Shown here one piece after another: positions 1 to 8,185 of a stretch of DNA of 12,799 nucleotides. This stretch comes from Funneliformis mosseae (taxonomy: Eukaryota > Glomeromycota > Glomeromycetes > Glomerales > Glomeraceae), in contig CAJVPP010003031.1 in assembly GCA_910592005.1 (NCBI GenBank), positions 1-12,799 of the forward strand, read 5' to 3'. The notes under the pieces are model-generated. The model was given only the letters and a program-made list of their open reading frames with translations, was not told where the DNA came from and ran no database searches. A program made the translations under genes and the position numbers. How positions within the stretch are numbered: the stretch's first letter is position 1; each line of letters begins with the position of its first letter.

Positions 1-50
1 TCATTTGAATATTTTTTTAATTGACTATAACAATTATAATGATGTTTCCA
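1..50 (-). CDS. Next kinase exon, truncated by the window edge
   Basis: Follows a 65-nt intron (51-115) with donor GTATAAAT and acceptor ATTTTAG. In phase 0 it encodes WKHHYNCYSQLKKYSNE, continuing ...FLNE as the C-helix stretch typical of these kinases (often N-E-W-K-x-H). The window ends here, so the HRD and DFG motifs are not visible. Confidence 0.75.
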
Positions 51-3000
51 CTAAAATAAAAATAAATTAATTTAAAACTTATAATTTAAAACTAAATATA
101 ATTATAAATTTATACCTCATTTAAAAATTTCTCATTTAGATTTGATGATTTATCAAAACTTTTAAGAATAATATCAATATTACCATTTCTAATCCAATTA
201 TTATTATTGTATGAATATGATTTAATAAATCCATCAATCCAAGTTGCTTTATATATAACGCTAAATCCTCCTTGATCAAAATATTTAATATTTTTAAATC
301 TATCATAAGAAATCCATTCAAATAGTTGTTTTTTATTTTGAGCATTCATTTGAATAGTTTGAATAAATTCATCAATAAATTTATTTTTGCTAGTCCAATT
401 AGAAAAACTTTGTTGAAATAAATTAGAATAACATTCTTTACACCATTCGCAACCAGTATTTTTTTTATTACAATTTAAGCAATTTTCTTATTTTCTAAAT
501 AATTATTTTATAGTATTAATATTACAATTATTATATTATTATTATTTTAAAATAAAAATATAATACTTACTTAATAGATATATTTATATATTATATTAAT
601 AATTTAAGTTAAAAATATAAAATATTAAATAAAAAATCTTTACCTTCTTTAATAATATATTAAATTTTAAATAAAAATTTAATTGGCTTTAAATTATAAT
701 AAAAAGTATAATTAAAATCTAACAATCAGTAAAAATAACTTACTATCTATTATATTATTAAATATTAATTATTTTTTTAAATAAAAATTTAGTTTATTTT
801 AAAATATAATATAAAATACAATTGAATATTAATAATCAATAAAAAATAACTTACAATCTAAATTATTAATTAATTTATAAATAAAAATTTAATTAACTTT
901 AAATTACATAAAAAGTATCATTAAATACTAATAATCAATAAAAATAACTTACCATCTATAGGATTTTTAAATAAAAAATTTAGTTAACTTTAAATTACAG
1001 TAATAAGTATAATTAAATACTAATAATTAATAAAAATAACTTACGCCCTAATAAAATTTAAATAAAAAATTAACTTTAAATTACCATAATAAGTATAATT
1101 AAATACTAATAATAAATAAAAATAACTTACATACTAATAAATAAAATTTAAATAAAATTTTGTTAATTTTAAATTACAGTAAACAGTATAATTAAATACT
1201 GATAATCAATAAAAATAACTTACTATCTATAATATTATTAATTATTATTTTAAATAAAAATTTTAGTTGACTTTAAATTATACTAACAAATATCATTAAA
1301 TACTGATAATAATTTACATGCTAAAAAAATTTATTTTTTTTAAATAAAAACTTAAATTTCAGTAACAAGTATAATTAAATACTAATAATTAATTCAATAA
1401 AAATAACTTACCTACTAATAAAATTTATTTTTTTAAATAAAAAATTTAGTTAATTTTAAATTACAATAACAAGTATAATTAAATACTAATAATCAATAAA
1501 TAATTTACAATCTATAGGATTTTTTAAATAAAAAATTTAGTTGATTTTAATTATAATAACAAATACAATTAAATACTAATAATTAATTTAATAAAAATAA
1601 CTTACCCACTAATAAAATTTATTTTTTTAAATAAAAAATTTAGTTTACTTCAAATTACAATAACAAATATAATTAAATACTAATAATTAATAAAAATAAC
1701 TTACTATCTATAGGATATTTTAAATCAAAAATTTAGTTAATTTTAAATTACAATAACAAAAATAATTAAATACTTATAATTAATAAAAATAACTAACCAT
1801 CTATAGGATTTTTAAATAAAAATTTAGTTAACTTTAAATTACAATAACAAGTATAATTAAATACTAATAATTAATAAAATAACTTACCATCTATAGAATT
1901 TTTTAAATAAAAAATTTAGTTGACTTTAAATTACAGTAATAAATATAATTAAATACTGAAAGTAAATAAAAATAATTTACGTTCTATAGGATTTTTTAAA
2001 TAAAAAATTTAGTTGATTTTAAATTACAGTAATAAGTATAATTAAATACTAATAATCAATTCAATAAAAATAACTTACCTTCTATTATATTATTAATTTA
2101 TTTTTTTAAATAAAAAATTTAGTTAACTTTAATTTATAATAACTAACAGTATAATTAATTACTAATAATTAATAAAAATAGCTTACCATCTATAGAATAT
2201 TTTAAATAAAATATTTAGTTAACTTTAAATTATAATAACAAGTATAATTAAATACTAATCAATAAAAATAATTTACCATCTATAGGAATTTTTAAATAAA
2301 AAATTTAGTTGTCTTTAATTTGTAGTAACTAACAGTATAATTAAATACTAATAATTAATAAAAATAGCTTACTATCTATAGGATTTTTTAAATAAGAAAT
2401 TTAGTTAACTTTAAATTACAGTAACAAGTATAATTAAATACTAATAATCAATAAAAATAACTTACAATCTATAGGATTTTTTAAATAAAAAATTTAGTTA
2501 ATTTTAAATTACAATAACAAGTATAATTAAATACTAATAATTAATAAAAATAACTTACATACTAATAAAATTTAAATAAAAAATATTATTGACTTTAAAT
2601 TACGATAATAAGTATAATATATGCTGATAATCAAAAATAACTTACATCCTAATAAAATTTAAATAAAAAATTTAATTAACTTTAAATTATAATAACAAGT
2701 ATAATTAAATACTAATAATCAATAAAAATAACTTACCATCTATAGGATTTTTTAAATAAAAATTTAGTTGATTTTAAATTACAGTAACAAGTACAATTAA
2801 ATATTAATAAACAATTCAATAAAAATAACTTACCCTCTAATAAAATTTATTTTTTTAAATAAAAAATTTAGTTGATTTTAAATTACAGTAACAAGTATAA
2901 TTAAATACTAATAAACAATTCAATAAAAATAATTTACCCTCTAATAAAATTTATTTTTTTAAATAAAAATTTAGTTAACTTCAAATTATAATAACAAGTA

Positions 3001-5580
3001 TAATTAAATACTAATAACTAATAAAAATAACTTACTATCTATAGGATATTTTAAATCAAAAATTTAGTTAATTTTAAATTACAATAATAAGAATAATTAA
3101 ATGCTGATAATCAATAAAAATAACTTACTATCTATTATATTATTTTATTTTTTAAATAAAAAATATAGTTGACTTTAAATTACAATAATAAGTATAATTA
3201 AATACTGATAATTAATAAAAATAATACATCTATAGGATTGTTAAATAAAAAATTAAGTTGATTTTAAATTACAGTAACAATTATAATATAATACTAATAA
3301 TCAATAAAAATAACTTACATCTTAATAAAATTTAAAAAAAATTTAATTGACTTTAAATTACAGTAACAAGTATAATTAAATACTGATGATTAATAAAAAT
3401 AACTTACTATCTATAGTATTTTTAAATAAAAAATTTAGTTAAATTTAAATTATAGTAAAAAATATAATTAAATACTGATAATTAATAAAATAACTTACTG
3501 TCTATTATATTTTTAATTATTAATTATTTTTTATATAAAAAATTTAGTTGACTTTAAATTATAGTAAAAAGTATAATTAAATATTATTAATTTATAAAAA
3601 ATAATTTACCATCTAATATATTATTAATTAATAATTATTTGTTTAAATAAAAATTTTAATTAAGTTTAAATTACAGTAAAAAGTATAATAAATACTAGTA
3701 ATTAATAAAAATAATTTACAATCTATTATATTATTAATTATTAAATATTTATTATTTAATAAAAAAATTTAATTAATTTTAAATTACAATAAAGTATAAT
3801 TAAATATTGATAATCAATAAAATTTACTTACAATCTATATTTTTTAAAAATAAAATATTTAGTTGATTTTAATTAAATACTAATAATTAATAAAAATAAC
3901 TTACATCCTAATAAAATTTAAAAAAATTTAGTTGACTTTAAATTACATAACAAGTATAATTAAATACTGATAATTAATAAAAATAACTTACTATCTATAG
4001 TATTTTTTAAATAAAAAATTAATTGACTTTAAATTATAATAAAAATTATAATTAAATAATAATAATAATAATCAATAAAAATAACTTACCTCCTAATAAA
4101 ATTTATTTTTTTAAATAAAAATTTTAGTTAAGTTTAAATTATAATAAAAAGTATAATTAAATACTAATAATTGATAAAAATAACTTACTGACTATTATTT
4201 TATTAATTATTAATTATTTTTTTAAATAAAAAATTTAATTAAATTTAACTTACAGTAAAAAGTATAATAAATACTGATGATTAATAAAAATAACTTACTC
4301 GCTTTAATAATATTTTATTTTTTAAATAAAAATTTAGTTAACAATAAAAAAGTATAATTAAATACTAATAATAACTTACTCACTAATATAATTTATTTAT
4401 TTATATAAAAATTTAGTTGACAATAAAAAGTATAATTAATACTGATAATCAATAAAAATAACTTACTGTCTATTGTATTATTAATTATTAATTAATTTTT
4501 AAATAAGCAATTAAATTAACTTTAAATTATAATAATTAATTAATTAATATCTTACTTTCTGTAATATTATAAATAATATTAATAATTTTATTTAAATATA
4601 ATAAAAATTTATAAAAATAATTTACCATCTACATTATTAATATTTTATTTTTAATAATTAAGTTTAAAGTATAAAAAATAGTATAATTAAACATAAATTA
4701 TTAATATAAATAATTTACCATCTAAAATATTATTAATTATTAAAAATTTTAATAAAATAAATAAATCAAATCAAATTTAAATTAAAATATAAAAAATAAA
4801 TAATTTACTCCCTATAGTATTATTTATTATTAAATATTATTTAAATAATAGTTTAATCAAATTAAAATTATATTCTTATAATATAATAAAAATTAAATAG
4901 CTTACAATCTAAATATTATTATCCATTAAATTTTTTTTTAAAAAATATTAATTATTAAATAATTGTATAAATAAAAAAAATAAAATAATGTTTATTACCA
5001 TTTAATTCTTTTAATGTAGGAATAATATTAGAAGTATCTGTAATTGGATCTAATATAATATATATATTTTTAAAATTAATTACTAATGTTATAGCAAAAT
5101 CTAATATTTAAATAATTTATTTTTATTTTAACATCTAAATTAATAAATTATAATATTTATAATTAATTATATTTGCTATTATGCTTACCTTTATTACTTG
5201 AAACTAATTTTATATTAAATAAAAACATAATTAAAGAATTAACAATATATAGTTAGAATTAATTTCATAATAATTTGTTCAAAATATAATTTAATTAATA
5301 AAGAATTATATTTTGATTTAAAAATAGATTATAGATAGATAAAAATATATTACCATTTAATTCTTTTAATGTAGGAATATTTGAAACTGGCTCTAATATA
5401 ATGTATTTATTTTTGAGAAATTTTTGAAATTAATTACTAATTATACAGTATATTTAAACGTTTATAATAAATGGTATTACCTTTTATTTCTTTTAATGAG
5501 GATGTTTCCTTAGCATCTGAAACTGGCTCTAATGTGAACTTAGGTTTTTTTTTTAAAAGAAATTTTTTATTGTCAGACAT
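1..5580 (-). CDS. Rhizophagus-type protein kinase gene with a one-codon microexon array (partial, 3' end off the left edge)
   Basis: Spliced minus-strand gene. Proposed exons in order: 5580-5481, 5392-5354, 5203-5189, 5049-4999, 45 three-nucleotide microexons between 4908 and 567, 486-116, and 50-1 (continuing off the window). Junctions up to the kinase exon are phase 1 and the 116/50 junction is phase 0; 100+39+15+51+135+371 nt gives exactly 237 codons, so the arithmetic closes. The ATG at 5580 has an in-frame TAA a few codons upstream, which excludes an N-terminal extension. The product would be a leader with repeated [ED]P[VI]..LKELN motifs, a 45-residue Asp/Asn/Tyr-rich microexon segment, a Cys-rich motif and the start of a kinase domain. 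It is probably a cytosolic Ser/Thr or Tyr-like kinase; the substrate is unknown. The weakest point is whether the microexons are really spliced in. An alternative is that the kinase starts at a local ATG near 349 and the array is an untranslated or decaying repeat. Confidence 0.65.
116..486 (-). CDS. Kinase exon: Cys-rich motif and start of the kinase domain
   Basis: A 371-nt exon (phase 1 in, phase 0 out). The acceptor is AATAAG at 487-489; the nearer TTTAG would bring in a stop in phase 1. The donor GAG|GTATAAAT is at 115. Residues start KNCLNCNKKNTGCEWCKEC, a CxxC...CxxCxxC cluster of the kind that precedes many Rhizophagus kinases and may bind a metal. Then come QQSFSNWTSKNKFIDEF, a linker, FEWISYDRF, and the kinase N-lobe: glycine-rich loop DQGGFSVIYKATW (Ser where most relatives have Gly) and a likely ATP-lysine in the strand IDIILKSF. 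It ends at FLNE, where these kinases usually have an intron before the C-helix region. The kinase assignment is strong; activity cannot be judged because the catalytic and activation loops lie outside the window. Confidence 0.85.
567..4908 (-). repeat. Tandem array of about 47 intron units separated by 3-nt microexons
   Basis: The unit is about 94 bp (spacing 70-112). On the minus strand each unit is donor GTAAGTTATTTTTATT, a middle with AGTATTTAATTATAC, a branch-like GTTAACTAAAT, then an acceptor of type CCTATAG, TTATTAG or ATAATAG. Triplets between AG and GT, given by lowest plus coordinate: 4906 ATT, 4809 GGA, 4719 ATG, 4626 ATG, 4556 AAA, 4467 ACA, 4380 TGA, 4299 CGA, 4189 TCA, 4090 GAG, 3992 ATA, 3905 GAT, 3832 ATT, 3720 ATT, 3610 ATG, 3499 ACA, 3408 ATA, 3319 AT, 3228 AT, 3129 ATA, 3036 ATA, 2938 AGG, 2834 AGG, 2737 ATG, 2646 GAT, 2559 TAT, 2466 ATT, 2373 ATA, 2277 ATG, 2187 ATG, 2079 AAG, 1981 AAC, 1888 ATG, 1798 ATG, 1705 ATA, 1606 TGG, 1509 ATT, 1412 TAG, 1318 CAT, 1224 ATA, 1131 TAT, 1045 GGC, 953 ATG, 855 ATT, 744 ATA, 644 AAG, 567 TAA. 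Read in phase 1 this gives DWNDENMTIRDRYYYDN, then NNKEDGLYYNDEEHDD, then MDLAYIWHDYKV. The copies nearest 5 kb are the most diverged. All calls are by eye; the last site (567) is weak. Confidence 0.75.
3228..3322 (-). other. Two decayed array units (2-nt gaps), predicted to be skipped
   Basis: At 3319-3320 the acceptor TTAG of the usual TTATTAG-GAT-GTAAG unit has become TTAA, one base different from the units at 2646 and 3905, leaving AG-AT-GT. At 3228-3229 a small deletion turns CTATAG-ATG-GTAAGTT into CTATAG-AT-GTATT. Including either or both 2-nt exons shifts the frame and brings in stops. Skipping both (one intron from 3407 to 3132, about 276 nt) keeps phase 1 and an open frame. They are the only two of 47 sites that break the three-base rule, and they are neighbours. 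Confidence 0.6.
4999..5049 (-). CDS. Exon 4, second copy of the DPI..LKELN repeat
   Basis: A 51-nt phase 1-1 exon. The acceptor is ...TATATTAG at 5050-5051 and the donor GTAATAAA at 4998. It encodes DPITDTSNIIPTLKELN, homologous to exon 2 with four extra residues. The last 20 or so bases and the donor are nearly identical to exon 2, which points to a duplication of exon plus intron. It is the last ordinary exon before the three-nucleotide array and sets the phase-1 carry (G) that makes the array readable. Confidence 0.65.
5189..5203 (-). CDS. Exon 3, 15-nt microexon
   Basis: A 15-nt exon flanked by the acceptor ...AAAATTAG (5204-5205) and the strong donor GTAAGCAT (5188). In phase 1-1 it adds VSSNK. 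The length is a multiple of three, so inclusion or skipping preserves the frame. It is intermediate in size between the 39- and 51-nt exons and the 3-nt ones downstream. It rests on splice-site signals alone, so alternative borders are possible. Confidence 0.5.
5354..5392 (-). CDS. Exon 2, first copy of the EPV..LKELN repeat
   Basis: A 39-nt phase 1-1 exon. The acceptor ends ...TTATATTAG at 5393-5394 and the donor is GTAATATA at 5353. With the carried G it encodes EPVSNIPTLKELN, a near repeat of the end of exon 1 (EPVSDAKETSSLKEIK). The acceptor AG lies inside what was coding sequence in exon 1 (the TTA GAG of Leu-Glu), so the duplicated exon seems to have recruited its splice site from coding DNA. 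No biochemical function is recognisable; it is probably a linker repeat. Confidence 0.65.
5481..5580 (-). CDS. Exon 1, start codon and basic leader
   Basis: The exon is 100 nt (33 codons plus one base), from ATG at 5578-5580 to the donor GTAATACC (intron starts at 5480). The peptide begins MSDNKKFLLKKKPKF, which is strongly basic, and continues TLEPVSDAKETSSLKEIK before the split Gly/Glu codon. It has no signal-peptide character. The second half (LEPVS...SLKEIK) is the template of the motif that recurs in exons 2 and 4. The exon is in phase 1 with exon 2. An in-frame TAA just upstream supports this start. Codon use is mixed, less extreme than in the array. Confidence 0.7.
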
Positions 5581-5640
5581 TTTATAAATTTATAAGAAAG
5601 AGAGAAAATATTTTTTTTTCAAAATGTACGATCATTTATG
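5581..5640 (-). promoter_or_regulatory. Probable promoter and leader of the kinase gene
   Basis: Upstream of ATG 5580 the minus strand carries a pyrimidine run (TTTTCTCTCTTTC) followed by TATAAATTTATAAA. CT-rich initiators and TATA-like boxes close to the start codon are common in fungal genes. The T-run further up marks the edge where composition changes from the AT-extreme array side to ordinary intergenic sequence. This is inference from position and base pattern only. Confidence 0.35.
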
Positions 5641-6449
5641 TGTTGTACAACGATATTAGGAATGAAGATCTTACCGCTACTCGTTGTTAAAAAGTTCTTT
5701 GGCTATTCAGCCATTTCTATACTTCATAAAGTTCATACTACTTCATCAGTTGTTGTAAGTGCTTTTTTTTTGTATTTTAGCGATATAGCAACGGATTGGG
5801 ATAAGTTTTCTTTTTTTGATAAATATAAATTAAATAGGCGATAAACTCCGCATGAGTATTTTCTATTTTTATACAAATCCATCGTGTTTTTTTACTGCGG
5901 CAACAATTATGATATAAATTTCGTTCTAGATAATTTTTTTTTTTTGTTCTACTTTATGATTTTGCGCCAATTATTGGATATTAAGAGCTAAGATTTGTTT
6001 ACGAAGGCGATATTCTATAATTAAAAGTATTTTCCAATTCATCGACATTTCGTTTAAAAATTATGGAAGTAAAAAACGTTTTTTTTCTTTCTGAGAGTGA
6101 TTATCATTTAAGGTTAAAAATTAATAGCTTTTTCAATCAAAACTTCAAGACGATTATTTTATCGGATTATTTCTTCGAAGTGTATCTAAGGCATTGTATA
6201 GTTATCTTGTTTAAATTTTGTTTATAACAAGTATATAGTTCTTAGTGAATTTTAATAAATATAACGAACATAAAAATTTTGAAACTATTTATTTACATCT
6301 GTTGGTGAAATTAACAAGTCGGTATATAGAAGGTCTCTGAAATAAATGATACCCCCAATTACGAAGGGCATTTATGTTGAAATTTGCAATCTTTAGCTAA
6401 AGAGTATTATACATTGTCAAAAATTTTATGAGACCGATAAAATTAATGC
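5641..6449. other. Intergenic stretch without a supported gene
   Basis: About 70 per cent AT and clearly less AT-extreme than the array. The only longer plus-strand open frame (5638-5844, 68 codons) has no recognisable motif and no splice partners. Nothing else could be assigned. Confidence 0.5.
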
Positions 6450-6722
6450 ATGTTGGAAAATGAACGTGTTAGAATAGAACAAGTTCATTACGTTCCTAAC
6501 GTTAATATTTTGGTATTAGAAGCTGGTCCACAGAATTCACAAATTAATGATATACATACATTTCCCTCGGTAAGTGTTTTTAGTATCAAATACTTTATAT
6601 TATCCTTTGGATTAACGATTTATTATAAATAGGCTTAACGAGAAAATGGAGTAAATTGGGGATATCGAAAAGAAGGTAACCGTATGCTGAACACGAGGAA
6701 GGTTATTGTTTGTTTTAAATAA
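6450..6722 (+). pseudogene. Possible GMC oxidoreductase N-terminal remnant
   Basis: Exon 6450-6569 (40 codons) starts MLENERVRIEQVHYVPNVN, continues ILVLEAGPQNSQINDIHTFPS, and ends at a consensus donor GTAAGT. A 63-nt intron with branch-like GATTAACG and acceptor AAATAG (6631-6632) follows. The next exon reads A-stop-RENGVNWGYRKEGNRMLNTRK before a second stop at 6720-6722. The order ENERV, then VLVLEAGP, then NWGYRKE, then LN.RK resembles the start of FAD-dependent GMC oxidoreductases (sugar or alcohol oxidases), where VLLLEAGP contacts the ADP part of FAD and a D-W-x-Y segment follows. No dinucleotide-binding GxGxxG precedes it, the spacing is short and a TAA interrupts it, so it would be a broken relic. 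Chance similarity is possible. Confidence 0.4.
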
Positions 6723-8044
6723 AATGGGCAGTTGCTATTAAATCACGTTACAGAACATATGATTAATATGTCTCGTAACTTCATTTTCAATAGCAAATGA
6801 CCCGAATGAACTAACACAGATAGTATTTATGTTATATACTTCATATAAATGTTTGATCAATGTAAATTATTTATATAAATATAATTAATGGATATTATAC
6901 GGTGAATTATTTATATTGGTATACGTCAAATTGAGAATTTAATTTTACGCCACCTTAAAATTATTTTATCAAAATTTTAGTTAATTTTATTCTTCCGCAT
7001 AAATATATTAAAAAAATTGAATTAAGCTATCAACTTTTAATTTATATCTCTCTTCAAGTGGCTAGACCTACAAATTTGATTGGTTCATCACTATTTTTAT
7101 CATTTAAAAACTACAATAAAATCTTTCATTTTTTAATAGTTTTGATAATTAATTAGTACAGTTCAAGGTTTCAAGTGTAAAATATTTTATAAATAATTAC
7201 AACATACGCGTTTTTCGTTCGTGTTTTATAGTAATTTTAATGATTTGGTCAAACTAAACAGCACAGCGAATTGCCGTTCATAAGGTATTGAAATACTTGC
7301 ATAAGGTTTTCTTTTTTTTAACTTCCAAGACATAATTTGAGAACTTTAATAGAAAATAAGCAAGATATGCTTATGTTGAGTTGTTCAGCGGGTATTAAAT
7401 TCATGGTCATTAATTTTTCATGATAATAGCTTAAATAGTTGCGGAGTTATAAATTTTGGTAATGAAAAGTTTTATTTAAATTATATTAAATATAATTGGC
7501 ATAAATTAAATAACTTTATCTAATAAAAAAAAAATGTATAAAACACAACGTTACAAAAAAATTTCTTTTCCAAAATAAATGTTACACGAATATATGAATC
7601 CTTTAATCCTTTTGAACCAATCATATTTAAGAATGGGTCGATAATATTATCATAAACCCAGGGTCTATGCTTTTTCAAAAATGATTATACAAATATAGAA
7701 TCAGCTTTGACCGTTCTCTTCTTTCAATCAAAATGCATTTGAAGCCCTCTTGATTATTTATAAGAAAAATGAGACATTATTATTCTAAATTATTCATAAA
7801 GTCAACCTCCATCGGATTCACGAAAACGTGAAGATACACTCGTCGTCTTTAAATGAAATACTACGGTACAGCGATGAAGTTGCTCGTTAGCTATCGTTAT
7901 TCGTTATTTGTTTTGGATATCATTTGTCATGTCTCGAAAGAATGGCTTATATTTTCGTTTACTTCTAGTCTCCTGTTCCTTTGCAACCATTGAATGAAGG
8001 TTTGAATTATAATAATAATAAAATAAAGGATATGATTAACGTAG
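6723..8044. other. Intergenic stretch, possible decayed coding
   Basis: No intact gene is visible. Short coding-like pieces occur on the plus strand, for example QPPSDSRKREDTLVVFK followed by a stop around 7804-7854, and a hydrophobic 23-codon frame starting with ATG at 7929 (MSRKNGLYFRLLLVSCSF...) that stops at once. Neither can be joined into a gene with confidence. I see no RNA gene. Confidence 0.4.
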
Positions 8045-8185
8045 CCAAAACATTATTTTTTGCAAAAGAAAGATGCGTGCGAAGACAATATCACTAGTGA
8101 AGCCAGTCGAAAGGCGACCGATACAAATGAAGACAATATCACTAGTGAAGCTAGTCGTAAGACGACTGTGACGAATCTAAAATAA
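8045..8185 (+). pseudogene. Coding-like 3' exon with a 16-residue tandem repeat
   Basis: An open frame with no ATG from 8045 to the TAA at 8183-8185. It encodes two 16-residue copies, each beginning EDNITSEASRK (8081-8128 and 8129-8176). Of the differences between the copies, four are third-position silent changes (GCC/GCT, CGA/CGT, ACC/ACT, ACA/ACG) and only two codons change residue, so the duplicated unit looks as if it evolved under protein constraint. The exon may begin at an AG just before 8045 or after the AAAAG at 8068; upstream exons were not identified. The parent gene is not recognised. Confidence 0.35.
8081..8176 (+). repeat. 48-bp direct tandem duplication, two copies
   Basis: Both copies begin GAAGACAATATCACTAGTGA. 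The first 23 bases match exactly and seven substitutions fall in the remaining 25. The period of 48 bases is a multiple of three and sits in an open frame. Confidence 0.85.

Noticed and set aside
136..345. 69-codon minus-strand frame overlapping the kinase exon
   Set aside because: Shifted-frame shadow of the kinase exon, which shows clear kinase motifs.
3132..3407. Inclusion of the 2-nt units as real microexons
   Set aside because: Using one or both gives a stop within the following array (TAA directly, or TAG at the 1412 unit).
500..4950. CRISPR-like or plain satellite array
   Set aside because: The units are not constant repeats with unique spacers; the variable part is just three bases between conserved splice signals, and the rest of the window is eukaryotic. 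A simple satellite does not explain why AG and GT stay while the triplet varies, though it remains the null model.
5638..5844. 68-codon plus-strand open frame
   Set aside because: No motif, no splice partners, no homology I recognise; the length is within chance for this composition.
7929..8000. Small secreted peptide starting MSRKNGLYFRLLLVSCSF
   Set aside because: It stops after 23 codons, and the possible donor after the stop does not rescue the frame; chance is the simpler explanation.
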